From Chroococcidiopsis thermalis PCC 7203 (lineage in GTDB: Bacteria; Cyanobacteriota; Cyanobacteriia; Cyanobacteriales; Chroococcidiopsidaceae): a DNA stretch of 64,000 nt. The notes beneath the pieces are model-generated. The model saw only the letters and a program-made list of their open reading frames with translations, ran no database searches and had not been told where the DNA came from. The stretch spans positions 124,001 to 188,000 of the forward strand of contig NC_019695.1 in NCBI RefSeq assembly GCF_000317125.1, in the 5' to 3' direction. Below, in pieces: positions 18,558 to 28,996 of the stretch (within the stretch, counting starts at the first letter, position 1; each line of letters opens with the position of its first letter). The position numbers and the translations under genes were made by a program.

Positions 18558-21500
18558 CTACATACTACTAGCACTACTAACAGCAATTAATACCTCACCT
18601 TTGAGCATTCTCTGAGCGCCATCAAGCAATGCTTCTTCTAAATATGGTTTAGTGAAGTAGCCGCTAGCTCCTAACTGGAGTGCCATTTGGCGGTGACGGT
18701 CGGAACCCCGCGATGTCAACATGGCAATTGGTAGTTGACTTAATCTTTCCTCTTTTTGCATCCGCGATAGCAACTCTAAGCCATCCATCCTTGGCATCTC
18801 GATATCGCAGAAAACTAAATCGCAAGGTAAACCATCGCGGAGCTTGTCCCAAGCTTCCTGACCGTCACGCGCTTGTTCGACACGATAGCCAGCATTGGTA
18901 AATGTCATCGACAACAGCTCGCGGACTGTAATCGAATCATCAATAATTAGTACTAATGGTTCTGTTTTAACTGGCGCTGCTGGTATTGGCGGTGCAGGAA
19001 TATGTCTGGGCGACCAAACAGTACCTCTACCATCTTTCTGAATCCGTCCTACAGATAGATCGATTAACTCCAATACATCTGCGATCGGCACGATCCGACC
19101 GTCCCCCAAAATTGTAGCACCAGCAATTCCTGCTGGCTTGGGTGCAGGTGCTTCAAACTGTTTAATTACAATTTCTTGTTCGCCTAACACCTGGTCAACT
19201 TGGAGCGCGAAGAATGTGTCGGCAGAACGGAGAATCACAATCGAAACTGCATTGTCGTCGCGACTGCTGCCATAAATGCTACCTCTCCCTAATTGGCGAG
19301 TGAAACTGAGCAATTCTTTTAAGGGTCGGAATGGCAACAAGGAATCGCGCCAAGGAATGCAGGTCTGTCCTTCTGCGTTAGCGACGATATCATTCACGGG
19401 AATGTCTATCATCTGTTCCACACCGTCCATTGGGAATGCAATTCGAGCCTTATCGCTCACGCAACAAAGTGCTTTACAAATACTCAGTGTTAGAGGTAGA
19501 CGAATTGTAAAGGTTGTTCCCTTGCCTAGAGTGGAATCAGTGTGAATTGTACCTCGCATTTGTTTGAGGCTAGTCAACACTACATCCATCCCAATACCGC
19601 GTCCGGCAAATTGGTCTACTTGCTCTTTGGTGCTAAAACCTGGTTGAAAGATCAGGTTAAAGACATCCAAACGATCCATGCTGTCTGCTTCTGCTGGAGT
19701 AATTAGCCCATTGGCGATCGCTTTTGCCTTCACTTTTTCTGGATCGATCCCAGCTCCATTATCGCTGACGGTAATTACGGTCTGATTGCCTTGGTGAAAA
19801 GCGCGAATTGTAATTTTGCCAGCCGCAGCTTTGCCTTTAGTAGTTCGCTCATCTGGGGTTTCAATCCCGTGAGTAATCGCATTGTTGACTAAGTGGGTCA
19901 TGGGGTCGTAGAGTTGCTCCAAGAGTCCCTTGTCAATCAAAGTCTCGTTGCCTTCTACTTGTAGTTCTGCCTGCTTACCGTATTTGAGAGCAATATCACG
20001 CACGGCTCTAGGCAACCGTTCGGCAATTTGACTGAAGGGAACCATTCGCGATCGCGTGATACCTTCTTGCAAGTGGGTTGTCACTTGGCGGAAGTTGCGC
20101 GCTACTTGCTCGGTTTCACCCGTGACAAATTCAATATCTGAAGAAGCCTCGCGTACCCTGACGATCAACTCGATCATTTCCTGCGCTAAGGTATGGAAGC
20201 CTGTAAAGCGATCCATTTCTAGTGCGTCAAAGTTGACTCCAGTGGCGTGCCGTTCCTCTACTGAGGCAGAATTGCCATCTGGAACTGAAATTAATTTTCC
20301 TCCCTGACGACTATTGAGTAGGGATGCTTCTAAGAGCGATCGCTCGTATAGTTCCTGCATCCTCGTACCCACATCACCCAACTGCTGTACTTGGTGCAGC
20401 AAGTTGTCGAGGAACTGTCGCAGCCTTTCTTGATCTTGCTCTAAGCTATTCCGGTATACAACTAGCTCCCCAACCATATTACCAATACTATCTAGTTGCT
20501 TGACTGGCACGCGCATCATCTGCTCGAAGGCGGGACGGCGAGGGCTAGGGGACGCAGCGGCTGGTTGAGGTGCTGCTGGAGCTAGTTGAGGTGCAACTAC
20601 ATTGGTAGTTTTCGCCGGAGTCTTCTGTAATAGCTGTTCCAAATCGCCAAAGCCACCATCGCTTGGAGCTGTGCTAGTAGCTGCTGCGACTTTGGGAGTT
20701 TCCTGCAAGAGTAAGTCCAAATCGCCAAAGTCGTCCTCACTGCTTGGTGTTGTAGTAGGTGTCTCGATCGCAGGTACGATGGGAGATGAGCTTAAATCTA
20801 ATAAAGCTTCTGCCGTAGCGATCGCATTTGCGACCGATTCTTCCTCATGCAATAATGCATTCAGTTCGGGAAAATCGTCATCTGTTTCCAACTGCGAGTC
20901 AGCTAAAAAATCTGCTTGGGCTTCTCCTAGCAAGTCCTCATTTTCAGTTGTATCTTGGCAGATGGATTCCACTACGGACATCAACTCTGTAATATTCTCA
21001 TCGATGATAGCCGCCGTGGAGGTAGAAAATAGCTCGGCATCACTTTCAGCTATTTCAGCCATTAAATTGAAGTTGTCGCCTAACTCCAAACTGGGTTCGA
21101 GTTCAAAGCTGGGAAGATCTTCGTTCTCAGTTTGAGTAAGATCGTAATCCAAACTAAGTTCTGCTTCCCCAGCATCCCAGGCGGCGCTTGTAATAGAACC
21201 CTCATCATCGAAAGATGTTTCTATTTCGCTGCCAGCATCCCAACCTACCATCAGTTCGGCACTGCTGAAATCGTCTGTCGCTGCCAGTGATGCGTCGGTG
21301 AGTAAATCACTGCTAGGCTCTAATTCTAGATTGACTGATGCGTCGGTGAGTAAATCGCTGCTAGGTTCTAATTCTAGATTGAAGGAATTATCTAATTCTT
21401 CTACCGTGGCAGAGTCAAAGCCCATCTCTATGGTTTCGCTACCAGTATCCCATTGTGCGATCGATTCTCCATCTTCCGTGGAAGCTTCGGTTACTAAGCT

Positions 21501-24500
21501 GAAGTTATTGCCTAACTCCAAACTTGGTTCGAGTTCAAAGCTGGGAAGAGCTTCGCTTTCAATTTGATGGGTATCAAAATCTATACCTAGTTCATTTTCC
21601 CCAACATTCCATGTTGTACTAGGAGTGATATTTTCTTCATCTTCTTCGACATCGAATGTCTTACCAGGAGTGGTACTTTCGTCATCAACAGGCATTGATG
21701 CTGATTGTGCAAATAACTCTGAGTTAGATGCGTTAAAACTGATACTGTCGCTCAACTCGATAATAGTGGAATCAACTCCCATTGCTAGGGCTTCACTGCT
21801 AGTATCCCACCCTGTCATCAGCTCGGCACCACTGAAATCGTCTGTTGTTAGTGATTCGTTGGTGAGTAAATCGAGATCGGACTCTAATTCTAAGTTGAGA
21901 GTGTTGTCTAATTCTATTGTGGCAGAGTCGAAGCCTAGTTCTAGAGTTTCGCTACTAGCTTCCCATTGTGCGATCGATGCTGTATCTTCTGTAAGCCTCT
22001 CATCTGTTGATTCTTCCAGCATGAAAGAAGAATCAAAGTTTGTTACTGCTATCTCTTCTGAAGTGGGAGAAGTAAACAAATCAGCAGTACTATCAAAGCC
22101 TAATTCAGATGCTTCAGTCTCAGTATCCCATTCCGACATCGATGTGGCGCTACTATCACTCCACTGGGAATCAGCTTCCGTTCCCAAACCAAGGCTCTCA
22201 CCTAATTCCAGACTAGGCTCAGCTTCTAAACCAAGACTCTCACCTAATTCCAGAACAGGCTCAGCTTCTAAACCAAGACTCTCACCTAATTCCAGACTAG
22301 GCTCAGCTTCTAAACCAAGACTCTCACCTAATTCCAGACTAGGCTCAGCTTCTAAACCAAGACTCTCACCTAATTCCAGACTAGGCTCAGCTTCTAAACC
22401 AAGACTCTCACCTAATTCCAGACTAGGCTCAGCTTCTAAACCAAGACTCTCACCTAATTCCAGAACAGGCTCAGCTTCTAAACCAAGACTCTCACCTAAT
22501 TCCAGAACAGGCTCAGCTTCTAAACCAAGACTCTCACCTAATTCCAGACTAGGCTCAGCTTCTAAACCAAGACTCTCACCTAATTCCAGAACAGGCTCAG
22601 CTTCTAAACCAAGACTCTCACCTAATTCCAGAATAGGCTCAGCTTCTAAACCAAGACTCTCACCTAATTCCAGAATAGGCTCAGCTTCTAAACCAAGACT
22701 CTCACCTAGTTCCAGACTGGAATTGGTTGCTAAATCAAAATCACTACCTAGTTCCAGACTGGAATCGACTTCTAAACCGCAACTCTCACCTAGCTCCAGA
22801 CTAGAATTGGTTGTCAATTCAAGATCGTCACTTAATTCCATTAGTGTAGAGTCAAAACCTATTTCTGGGGCTTCGCTGCTAGTATCCCATCCTGCCATGA
22901 AGTTTGGATTGCTATCATCGGTTATTGACGTTATTGGTTCTAAGCTGGATTCAGTCTCAAAACTAAAATTACCGCTCAACTCCATAGGAGAAAAGCCAAG
23001 TTCTAACTGTCCTACATTACTATCATCCCATCCTTCATCGATCTCTGGAGCAATGTTGTCAGTTTCTAAGCCTAAATTCTCATCTATTTCAGGAATTAAA
23101 TCGCAATTTAATTCTACTGGTTCAATCTCACTGTTCCATTCGGTCAATGATTCTGTAACATCATTATCAGCATCGGTTGTAAATATTGGTGTTACACTTG
23201 CGGGATATGCGATCGCGGATAAATCAAACTCTGATTCAGTCAACTCAGATTCTACTTGTGGCACAAAAGCAATCAAGTCATCTGATATAGCGAATTCATT
23301 GCCTAATTCAAGCTGTATTTCTGTATCGGCGATCGCTTCTACCGAACTATCGACAACAGCTTCGGAGCATGATGTTTCGAGCTGCGGTAAGCTCTGAGTT
23401 TCCTCTGTCCACAACTGATTTAGATTGACGTTTTCTGAATTATCTGTAGGGTTCGTTGCTTCCAGAGATGTAAGGTCATCTAAACCTACTGTCGTAGCAC
23501 TAAACAAATTCAAAAAAGCAGGTTCTTCGTCAATTGAATTTAGAGAAATATCTTGGGCTTCAGTAAACAAATTATTGAGTGCTAAAGTTTCTTCAGAAGA
23601 AATAGAAGCTTGCGATTCAATATCTTGAAGCGAGATATCATCCGAGCGATCGTTGATGACATTTAACAAATCGGTTGTTTCTTGCCAAAGTTGATTATTG
23701 CTGTCTGACTTGGGAGTAAATAAGCTGCTAAGAGCGTCATCATCTGACAAGTTGTCCAGTTGTTCTTCTGTAGAGAATGCTGTTTTGACTTCATTATCAA
23801 CAATTGCAGGAGGTGTGAAGATATCCGCTCCTAAAACGAGAGAACTTTCAGTAAACTGATTCTCGTTTAACTCAAAACTATTGCTATTGTTTTCTTCCCA
23901 ATCCAGCAAGAAAGTATTAATCGACAACGATTGCAATTGTTCGCAGATGGTAATTTCATCTGCACGGTGAGCGAGAATGAGTTCCTGTGCTTGTTTGAGT
24001 TCGCGAATAATGACTGGAGCAAGAGTACGATAGGAGTTGTCGGTATTGGCGATCGCCCCTGCTGCTGTTTCGCACAACGTCAACCAGCCAGATAAGTCAT
24101 ATTCCACTCCCATCTCAGCGAGTCGGGTACAGCACGCCTGAAGTTCTTGGCGCGTTTGAGATGTCTCCGGCTGCTTAAATAGTTGTAACAACTCTCTGAG
24201 TGTTTCTGGGACGCTGTACTCAAAAGCGGATGCACAAGCAGCGATCGCTGCTTGTGCATCCGCAGTAACCGCAGGCATGGATAATTCATCTGGATGCATA
24301 CTACCACCAGCTTGTCCCACCAGTACAGACAGTTGATGTTCCAGAGCAGCAAACACCGGTTCGACTTCTGCCATTAACCGGCTGGCTTCACCATCGCTTA
24401 AGTTAGAGCCATTTTGGAGTTGCTCCAAAAGTGCCTTTAAATTATCGAAAACTTGCAAAAATAATGATTCTAGAGTTTGCTCGATTTGAATCGACGGACA

Positions 24501-24737
24501 CTCTTTCAAAATTTTGAAAAAGTCTTCCAAGCGGTGAGCTGTACGCTGGATGCTATTCAGACCCAGCATTGCTGCTCCTCCTTTAATTGAGTGAGCAGCT
24601 CGAAAGATTTCATTCACCATTTCCGAATCTGCAAGCGTACTTTGCAAATTTAACAAGCCTTGCTCGATCGTATTTAGATGGTCGCTGGCTTCTTCGAGAA
24701 AATAGCCCAAAATCCGCTGTTGTTGTTCCGGCAGCAT
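18558..24737 (-). CDS. giant CheA-type hybrid histidine kinase (PixL/PilL/HmpE-like) with internal repeats
   Basis: A 2059-residue protein. The N-terminal Hpt domain carries the phosphorylatable His49 (AAHSIKGGAAML). A very acidic Ser/Glu/Leu-rich region of about 1100 residues follows, including 13 nearly perfect copies of LELGESLGLEAEPS (residues about 672-849). The kinase core follows: dimerisation domain, N-box HLVNNAITHGIE, G-boxes VSDNGAGID and GRGIGMDVV, then a CheW-like domain. A C-terminal receiver has its phospho-Asp in LVFCDIEMPRMDG. It should receive signals from the MCP upstream through CheW and phosphorylate its own and separate receivers to control type IV pili. Its length far exceeds the usual 700-1100 residues because of the acidic region. 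Confidence 0.92.
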   Translation of the reverse strand: MLPEQQQRILGYFLEEASDHLNTIEQGLLNLQSTLADSEMVNEIFRAAHSIKGGAAMLGLNSIQRTAHRLEDFFKILKECPSIQIEQTLESLFLQVFDNLKALLEQLQNGSNLSDGEASRLMAEVEPVFAALEHQLSVLVGQAGGSMHPDELSMPAVTADAQAAIAACASAFEYSVPETLRELLQLFKQPETSQTRQELQACCTRLAEMGVEYDLSGWLTLCETAAGAIANTDNSYRTLAPVIIRELKQAQELILAHRADEITICEQLQSLSINTFLLDWEENNSNSFELNENQFTESSLVLGADIFTPPAIVDNEVKTAFSTEEQLDNLSDDDALSSLFTPKSDSNNQLWQETTDLLNVINDRSDDISLQDIESQASISSEETLALNNLFTEAQDISLNSIDEEPAFLNLFSATTVGLDDLTSLEATNPTDNSENVNLNQLWTEETQSLPQLETSCSEAVVDSSVEAIADTEIQLELGNEFAISDDLIAFVPQVESELTESEFDLSAIAYPASVTPIFTTDADNDVTESLTEWNSEIEPVELNCDLIPEIDENLGLETDNIAPEIDEGWDDSNVGQLELGFSPMELSGNFSFETESSLEPITSITDDSNPNFMAGWDTSSEAPEIGFDSTLMELSDDLELTTNSSLELGESCGLEVDSSLELGSDFDLATNSSLELGESLGLEAEPILELGESLGLEAEPILELGESLGLEAEPVLELGESLGLEAEPSLELGESLGLEAEPVLELGESLGLEAEPVLELGESLGLEAEPSLELGESLGLEAEPSLELGESLGLEAEPSLELGESLGLEAEPSLELGESLGLEAEPVLELGESLGLEAEPSLELGESLGLGTEADSQWSDSSATSMSEWDTETEASELGFDSTADLFTSPTSEEIAVTNFDSSFMLEESTDERLTEDTASIAQWEASSETLELGFDSATIELDNTLNLELESDLDLLTNESLTTDDFSGAELMTGWDTSSEALAMGVDSTIIELSDSISFNASNSELFAQSASMPVDDESTTPGKTFDVEEDEENITPSTTWNVGENELGIDFDTHQIESEALPSFELEPSLELGNNFSLVTEASTEDGESIAQWDTGSETIEMGFDSATVEELDNSFNLELEPSSDLLTDASVNLELEPSSDLLTDASLAATDDFSSAELMVGWDAGSEIETSFDDEGSITSAAWDAGEAELSLDYDLTQTENEDLPSFELEPSLELGDNFNLMAEIAESDAELFSTSTAAIIDENITELMSVVESICQDTTENEDLLGEAQADFLADSQLETDDDFPELNALLHEEESVANAIATAEALLDLSSSPIVPAIETPTTTPSSEDDFGDLDLLLQETPKVAAATSTAPSDGGFGDLEQLLQKTPAKTTNVVAPQLAPAAPQPAAASPSPRRPAFEQMMRVPVKQLDSIGNMVGELVVYRNSLEQDQERLRQFLDNLLHQVQQLGDVGTRMQELYERSLLEASLLNSRQGGKLISVPDGNSASVEERHATGVNFDALEMDRFTGFHTLAQEMIELIVRVREASSDIEFVTGETEQVARNFRQVTTHLQEGITRSRMVPFSQIAERLPRAVRDIALKYGKQAELQVEGNETLIDKGLLEQLYDPMTHLVNNAITHGIETPDERTTKGKAAAGKITIRAFHQGNQTVITVSDNGAGIDPEKVKAKAIANGLITPAEADSMDRLDVFNLIFQPGFSTKEQVDQFAGRGIGMDVVLTSLKQMRGTIHTDSTLGKGTTFTIRLPLTLSICKALCCVSDKARIAFPMDGVEQMIDIPVNDIVANAEGQTCIPWRDSLLPFRPLKELLSFTRQLGRGSIYGSSRDDNAVSIVILRSADTFFALQVDQVLGEQEIVIKQFEAPAPKPAGIAGATILGDGRIVPIADVLELIDLSVGRIQKDGRGTVWSPRHIPAPPIPAAPVKTEPLVLIIDDSITVRELLSMTFTNAGYRVEQARDGQEAWDKLRDGLPCDLVFCDIEMPRMDGLELLSRMQKEERLSQLPIAMLTSRGSDRHRQMALQLGASGYFTKPYLEEALLDGAQRMLKGEVLIAVSSASSM
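22190..22722 (-). repeat. 42-bp tandem repeat in the CheA-type gene (about 13 copies)
   Basis: The unit is 42 bp (on the plus strand it contains CCTAATTCCAGACTAGGCTC) and encodes a 14-residue acidic repeat. Copies differ mainly at one codon (Ser, Val or Ile). The flanks carry degenerate versions. Near identity at DNA level shows recent expansion. Confidence 0.93.
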
Positions 24738-25097
24738 AATAATTCTTTTGAGTTTTGAGTTCTAAGTTTTCAGGTAAGAGAATTAGTTTTGAGTTAAGAA
24801 ATTATTTTGAGTTTTGAGATCGGAGGATAGTATTGAGTTGAGGTTGCAGCCATAAATCAATACTTGACAATAAGTGAAAAAATAGTAATAGACAATTTCA
24901 TTCCTACTCGTGTTACACTCAAAACTCAGTAGAATTGGGCGAAAATAGAGTTATAAACGCTCAGTTAAGAACATTATTCGTACTATTTAACTGAAAGTTT
25001 TTGATTTTGGAATTACTTTAATGAATCTAGGTTGTTACATTCCAAAATTCCAAATTCAAAATGGAATCGCCCTTTGCTACCATTCAAAACACCATAG
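24738..25097. other. intergenic, CheA-type to MCP
   Basis: It holds TTTTGAG-type heptamers (about 24744-24812) and AT-rich sequence. No gene is seen. It is a longer gap than elsewhere in the cluster, so the kinase gene may have its own promoter here. Confidence 0.6.
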
Positions 25098-27434
25098 CTA
25101 CACTCGGAAGCGTTCTACTGAAGTCTGTAGTTCTCCTGCTACCTGCACGAGGTTTTGCAGAGAGCCAGAAACTCGCTGAGCTTCCTGAGAGGTTTCTTGT
25201 GCTGTTAACTCTACTGACTGTACCACAGCTGCCACGGCGCGAGAGGTTTCTGTTTGTTGTACGGTGTCAGCAGTGATCGAACCAACCAAAGCATCAATAC
25301 GATTGGATACTTGCACGATGTCTTCCAGCGATCGCTTAGCTTGCTCGGCTAGTTTCGTTCCTTGAATAACCTGTTGAGTTCCCTCTTCCATCGCTGTCAT
25401 TACCGAACCCGTCTCGCTTTGAATTTGCCTCACGATCTGTTCGATTTCTTTCAACGCCTTGGCAACTCTATCTGCTAGCTGACGTACCTCATCCGCAACA
25501 ATGGCGAAGCCTCGACCTGCTTCTCCAGCTCTTGCTGCTTCAATACTGGCGTTAAGTGCCAACATATTCGTCCGCGAAGCGATTTGAGAGATCAGTGCCA
25601 CAATCTTAGAAATTTCTTGCGAGGATTCTGCCAGCCGCTTTACCTTGCGAGTGGTTTCCGCTACCGTCTGCCGAATTTCTAAAATACCTGCTACTGTTCT
25701 TTCTACTGCCTCACCGCCTTTTTGAGCGGTGTCGGAAGCAGAACGCGCTACAGATTCAGCCTCTCTCGCCGATTCTGCTACACGTTGAATTGCGTCTGTT
25801 AGCACTTGTACAGAATTAAGCGTAACTGCTAGCTCTTCAGCTTGACGCAAAGCGTCTTGGGACAGCGCCCGGGCAAATGTTTCGTTGTCGGCAGATCCTT
25901 GACTGACCTGTCGAGCTGCTAGTTTTACTTGTCCGACGATCTCTCGCAGATTTTGAATTGTTAAGTTAAACGAGTCGGCAACCGCTCCTAAAACGTCAGC
26001 AGTGACTTCAGCCTGTACAGTTAAGTCTCCCCTTGCCGCACCTTCTACGTCGTCTAGTAGCCGGATCACCTGCCGTTGTAATTCTTCTTTAGCCTGTTCT
26101 TGTTCTTGTGCTTTGCGCTGCGTTTCTGTAGTAATTTGAGCAATGCCTTGTAGCATATCGTTAAACTCAGAAGCTAACAGTCCAAACTCATCTTGAGAAT
26201 AAACTGTAGCTCTAGCATCGAGATTGCCCGTCCGCACGGTATTAAATTGTCCGCGCAGATCCATTGTGGTGTGTTGAATTTGTTTGAGCGTCAGTCGTCC
26301 CATGAAGCGCGAGCTAGCAAAACTTGTAGCTCCAGCAACCAGAGCCATAGCTATACCCGTACCTTGGACTGCACGCTGGTTTTCACCTTTGAGCAGCATC
26401 GATCCGCCAAAGCCAGCAGCAGTGACGACTAGAGCAGAGGTAATACCAACAGTGCTTGCCGTAAGCCATTGCTTTTTCGCCAGAGGAGCTTGCTCGAACT
26501 GTCCTACCAAGCCGCCACTGTTGGCAGATAATTGACGATCGCCTGTATCATCTGCTTGCAAATTGGGCATGGACGATGCCAATTGAGCTACTTCTGCCTT
26601 GTTGCTGGCGCGATCGCTCAATTCGCCGTGACTGTCCGCAGACGATAAGGATGAGGCACTTCCTGATAGAGGAGAAGATAACAATCCAGAATCTAGCAAT
26701 TCAGAAGCCGACTCTGGAAGTTCAAACTCCTCGATTGAATTGCGCTCGGAGCGACTAACATTGTTGTTTTCGGTGTCAAGATCGTAGCGCTCGGAAAACT
26801 CGCGCTCGATTTGAAAGTGAGACAAGTCTGAATTGTGAGGATGAGAAAGCTCGTGCTGGCTCAAATCTGGTAGGCTCGACTCTAAATTGCTATCTTCTGA
26901 TAGATTACTTTCTGGCTGATTCCAGACAAAAGGATTGCCAAAAGGCATAGAAGAATTGCTACTGCTGGTAACATTTGTACTGTCAAGATGCGATTGGGAA
27001 AACGGACTATCAAATTGATGCGAAAAAGACTTTGGAGAATCTGAATATGACGACTGCTCTGTAGCATAGTAGTCCGGCGGTTCGGCAGCGTCAGCTCCCA
27101 ATAAGAAAGTATTTTCAATTTCTGACGCTGGCATCCTGCCATTACTATACTGCTCTGAACTTTCGTACTGTTTAACTGACTCCAAGCCGTTTTTCGCACA
27201 ATCAATCAATTCTGGATCTTGTGTCAGTTGTAATACAGTTTGATATTGTTCTCTAGCAATTTCGTACTGCCGAAGAACGCAGTAAATGTGACCTCGTAGG
27301 AGGCGACTATTAGGATCGGCAGGAAAGTCTTCGATCAATCGATCGACAAAAGTAGCCGCTTCCTCATAGTTACCTTGAATATAGGCTGTTTGAGCTTGTT
27401 GATATTGCTGCTCGTGATTAGTACTTGATGTCAT
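25098..27434 (-). CDS. methyl-accepting chemotaxis protein (PilJ/PixJ-like) with N-terminal TPR
   Basis: A 778-residue protein. Residues 1-75 contain TPR-like units ([29 protein letters not shown]). A Ser/Glu-rich linker follows, then two membrane helices (about 320-342 and 352-372), HAMP-type segments (about 375-430 and 456-510) and the MCP signalling domain with the hairpin tip [20 protein letters not shown] (about 615-640). No bilin-binding GAF domain is visible, unlike PixJ phototaxis receptors, so light sensing by this protein is not supported. The TPR may bind a sensor or pilus protein. It is 24 bases downstream of the CheW gene. Confidence 0.92.
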   Translation of the reverse strand: MTSSTNHEQQYQQAQTAYIQGNYEEAATFVDRLIEDFPADPNSRLLRGHIYCVLRQYEIAREQYQTVLQLTQDPELIDCAKNGLESVKQYESSEQYSNGRMPASEIENTFLLGADAAEPPDYYATEQSSYSDSPKSFSHQFDSPFSQSHLDSTNVTSSSNSSMPFGNPFVWNQPESNLSEDSNLESSLPDLSQHELSHPHNSDLSHFQIEREFSERYDLDTENNNVSRSERNSIEEFELPESASELLDSGLLSSPLSGSASSLSSADSHGELSDRASNKAEVAQLASSMPNLQADDTGDRQLSANSGGLVGQFEQAPLAKKQWLTASTVGITSALVVTAAGFGGSMLLKGENQRAVQGTGIAMALVAGATSFASSRFMGRLTLKQIQHTTMDLRGQFNTVRTGNLDARATVYSQDEFGLLASEFNDMLQGIAQITTETQRKAQEQEQAKEELQRQVIRLLDDVEGAARGDLTVQAEVTADVLGAVADSFNLTIQNLREIVGQVKLAARQVSQGSADNETFARALSQDALRQAEELAVTLNSVQVLTDAIQRVAESAREAESVARSASDTAQKGGEAVERTVAGILEIRQTVAETTRKVKRLAESSQEISKIVALISQIASRTNMLALNASIEAARAGEAGRGFAIVADEVRQLADRVAKALKEIEQIVRQIQSETGSVMTAMEEGTQQVIQGTKLAEQAKRSLEDIVQVSNRIDALVGSITADTVQQTETSRAVAAVVQSVELTAQETSQEAQRVSGSLQNLVQVAGELQTSVERFRV

Positions 27435-27458
27435 TTGCTGCCTCTGCTTGCCTTGATT

Positions 27459-27998
27459 TCATGCTGCCCAAAGTTCGCTCGATATAATTGCCTTGTGATC
27501 TAGCAGTCGAAGACGCTGATGGGTATCTTCATCTAAAATCCACTCACCACGGACAAAGGGAGCCATACTGTTTGCAACTTGAGTAGGCTGCTGTACTTTT
27601 TCCGCACTCAGCCATTCCATCCCGACAATGCGATCGACTGCCAACCCTAAGAGTATTTCTTGCTCTTCTACGGCAATTACCGGAATTTCTGGTCGCTCTG
27701 TGTTTAAGGCTGTTGATTCTCCCAAAATTTGGCTGAGGTCAGCTACCCAGATCACTCGTCCGCGTAAGTTGATCGTGCCCAAGAGTAAGCTGGATATATT
27801 GGGAATTGGTGTAATGCGATCGAGAGGAGCTGAGATGACCTCCCGAACAATAATTGCTGGCAATGCCAGCTCTTGAGTGGGTGTGACAAAAAAGCGTAGG
27901 TGTAGTTCTCCTTCCCGAATCTCTAATTGCTGAAATTCTGACGCAACTTGAACTTGGTCAGCACCCATTGACAAGTCCAGATCTACCATGCCACTCAC
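27459..27998 (-). CDS. CheW-like adaptor (PixI/PilI-like)
   Basis: A 179-residue CheW-domain protein: FFVTPTQELALPAIIVREVI, then IPNISSLLLGTINLRGRVIWVADLSQIL (the conserved Gly-x-x-Asn-x-Arg-Gly region) and VDRIVGMEWL. It couples the MCP to the CheA kinase. Its start overlaps the stop of the receiver gene upstream by four bases, which implies translational coupling. Confidence 0.92.
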   Translation of the reverse strand: MSGMVDLDLSMGADQVQVASEFQQLEIREGELHLRFFVTPTQELALPAIIVREVISAPLDRITPIPNISSLLLGTINLRGRVIWVADLSQILGESTALNTERPEIPVIAVEEQEILLGLAVDRIVGMEWLSAEKVQQPTQVANSMAPFVRGEWILDEDTHQRLRLLDHKAIISSELWAA

Positions 27999-28369
27999 CC
28001 TTGCCCTCGCAGTAATTGTTTAACTGTTGCCAGTAATTCTTTTGGTTGAAATGGTTTGACAATGTAAGCGTCTGCACCCTGTTTCATTCCCCAGTAGCGA
28101 TCGAATTCCTCGCCTTTGGAGGAACACATTACCACTGGGACATTTTGAGTTTTTGGATCGGTTTTCAGCTTGCGACAAACCTCGTAACCATTCATTCTAG
28201 GCATGACAATATCTAACACCACTAAATCGGGACAAGAAGCTTCTTGCATATGCTGTAAAGCCTCCATACCATCAGTGGCTATCATCACCGTCAACCCACT
28301 CCCCTGAAGAAGATCGATAATAATCTCTCTTTGAGTAGGACTATCTTCCACGACCAGCACTGTACTCAT
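27995..28369 (-). CDS. single-domain response regulator (PixH/PilH-like)
   Basis: A 124-residue CheY-type receiver. It begins MSTVLVVEDSPTQREIII, with acidic pair E8-D9, phospho-acceptor D53 in LVVLDIVMPRMNG, conserved Ser/Thr region VVMCSSK and Lys in YIVKPF. The ATG at 28369 is chosen over an upstream frame extension because the domain begins here and AGGAGG lies 13 bases upstream. It probably competes for phosphoryl groups from the CheA kinase, as PilH/PixH do. Confidence 0.92.
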   Translation of the reverse strand: MSTVLVVEDSPTQREIIIDLLQGSGLTVMIATDGMEALQHMQEASCPDLVVLDIVMPRMNGYEVCRKLKTDPKTQNVPVVMCSSKGEEFDRYWGMKQGADAYIVKPFQPKELLATVKQLLRGQG

Positions 28370-28996
28370 AACTGTTAATTTGCCTCCTGGCTTCAACGTC
28401 CCGCCTGTGGGCACGACCACCGTGGTTAACTAAAAATTATGCATCAATTCAGTAAGCTAAGTTCTTTACTAATCGAGCTACGAACATGCCAAAATTTAGT
28501 ATAAATATGTGTAAAATCAACTTCAATCGTGTCTTGCATGAACTCGCAAAATTTAAGTTAATGGCTCAAACAATTGTAAGCAAACTCAAAGATAACTGAT
28601 TTTTAGATCGAACTCTCGCATGAGCTTATATCGAAATCGCATAAGTTCCTTATGCGATACTTCACAGTGTTTATGGTGTCCACACACGCGATAAAAGTCA
28701 TTCTTTTAAGTGCAATACAAATTATTTGGATAGTTAGTGTTTTAAGAGAATCTTAGATTACTAAACTACAGCATCAACTTAGCTCTACCTCAATCGTTTA
28801 TCCAAGCGCAAATCCACTGAGAACTTAATCCTATTTAAGTTAAAAACTTACCGCAATCGGTGAATCTACAGAGGCGAACAGTTATCAGTTATTAGGGAGC
28901 AGAGTGGTAATAACTAACAACCAATGACCAATGACCAATGACCAATGATCGGTGACCAGTGACCGGACTAGCAATTGATGAGTAGTTAATTCTAGT
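28370..28996. other. intergenic within the taxis cluster
   Basis: About 600 bp separate the PATAN-REC gene from the receiver gene. The only structure noted is an STRR block (about 28880-28975: TTATCAG, CCAATGA and GTGACCG types). No gene or RNA is recognised; a promoter for the downstream genes is likely but not pinned down. Confidence 0.6.

Noticed and set aside
21625-23397. Long plus-strand open frame (590 codons) with Ser/Lys/Pro-rich repeats
   Set aside because: It is antisense to the 42-bp repeat region of the CheA-type gene, and its length follows from the repeat. It has no start signal or recognisable domain.
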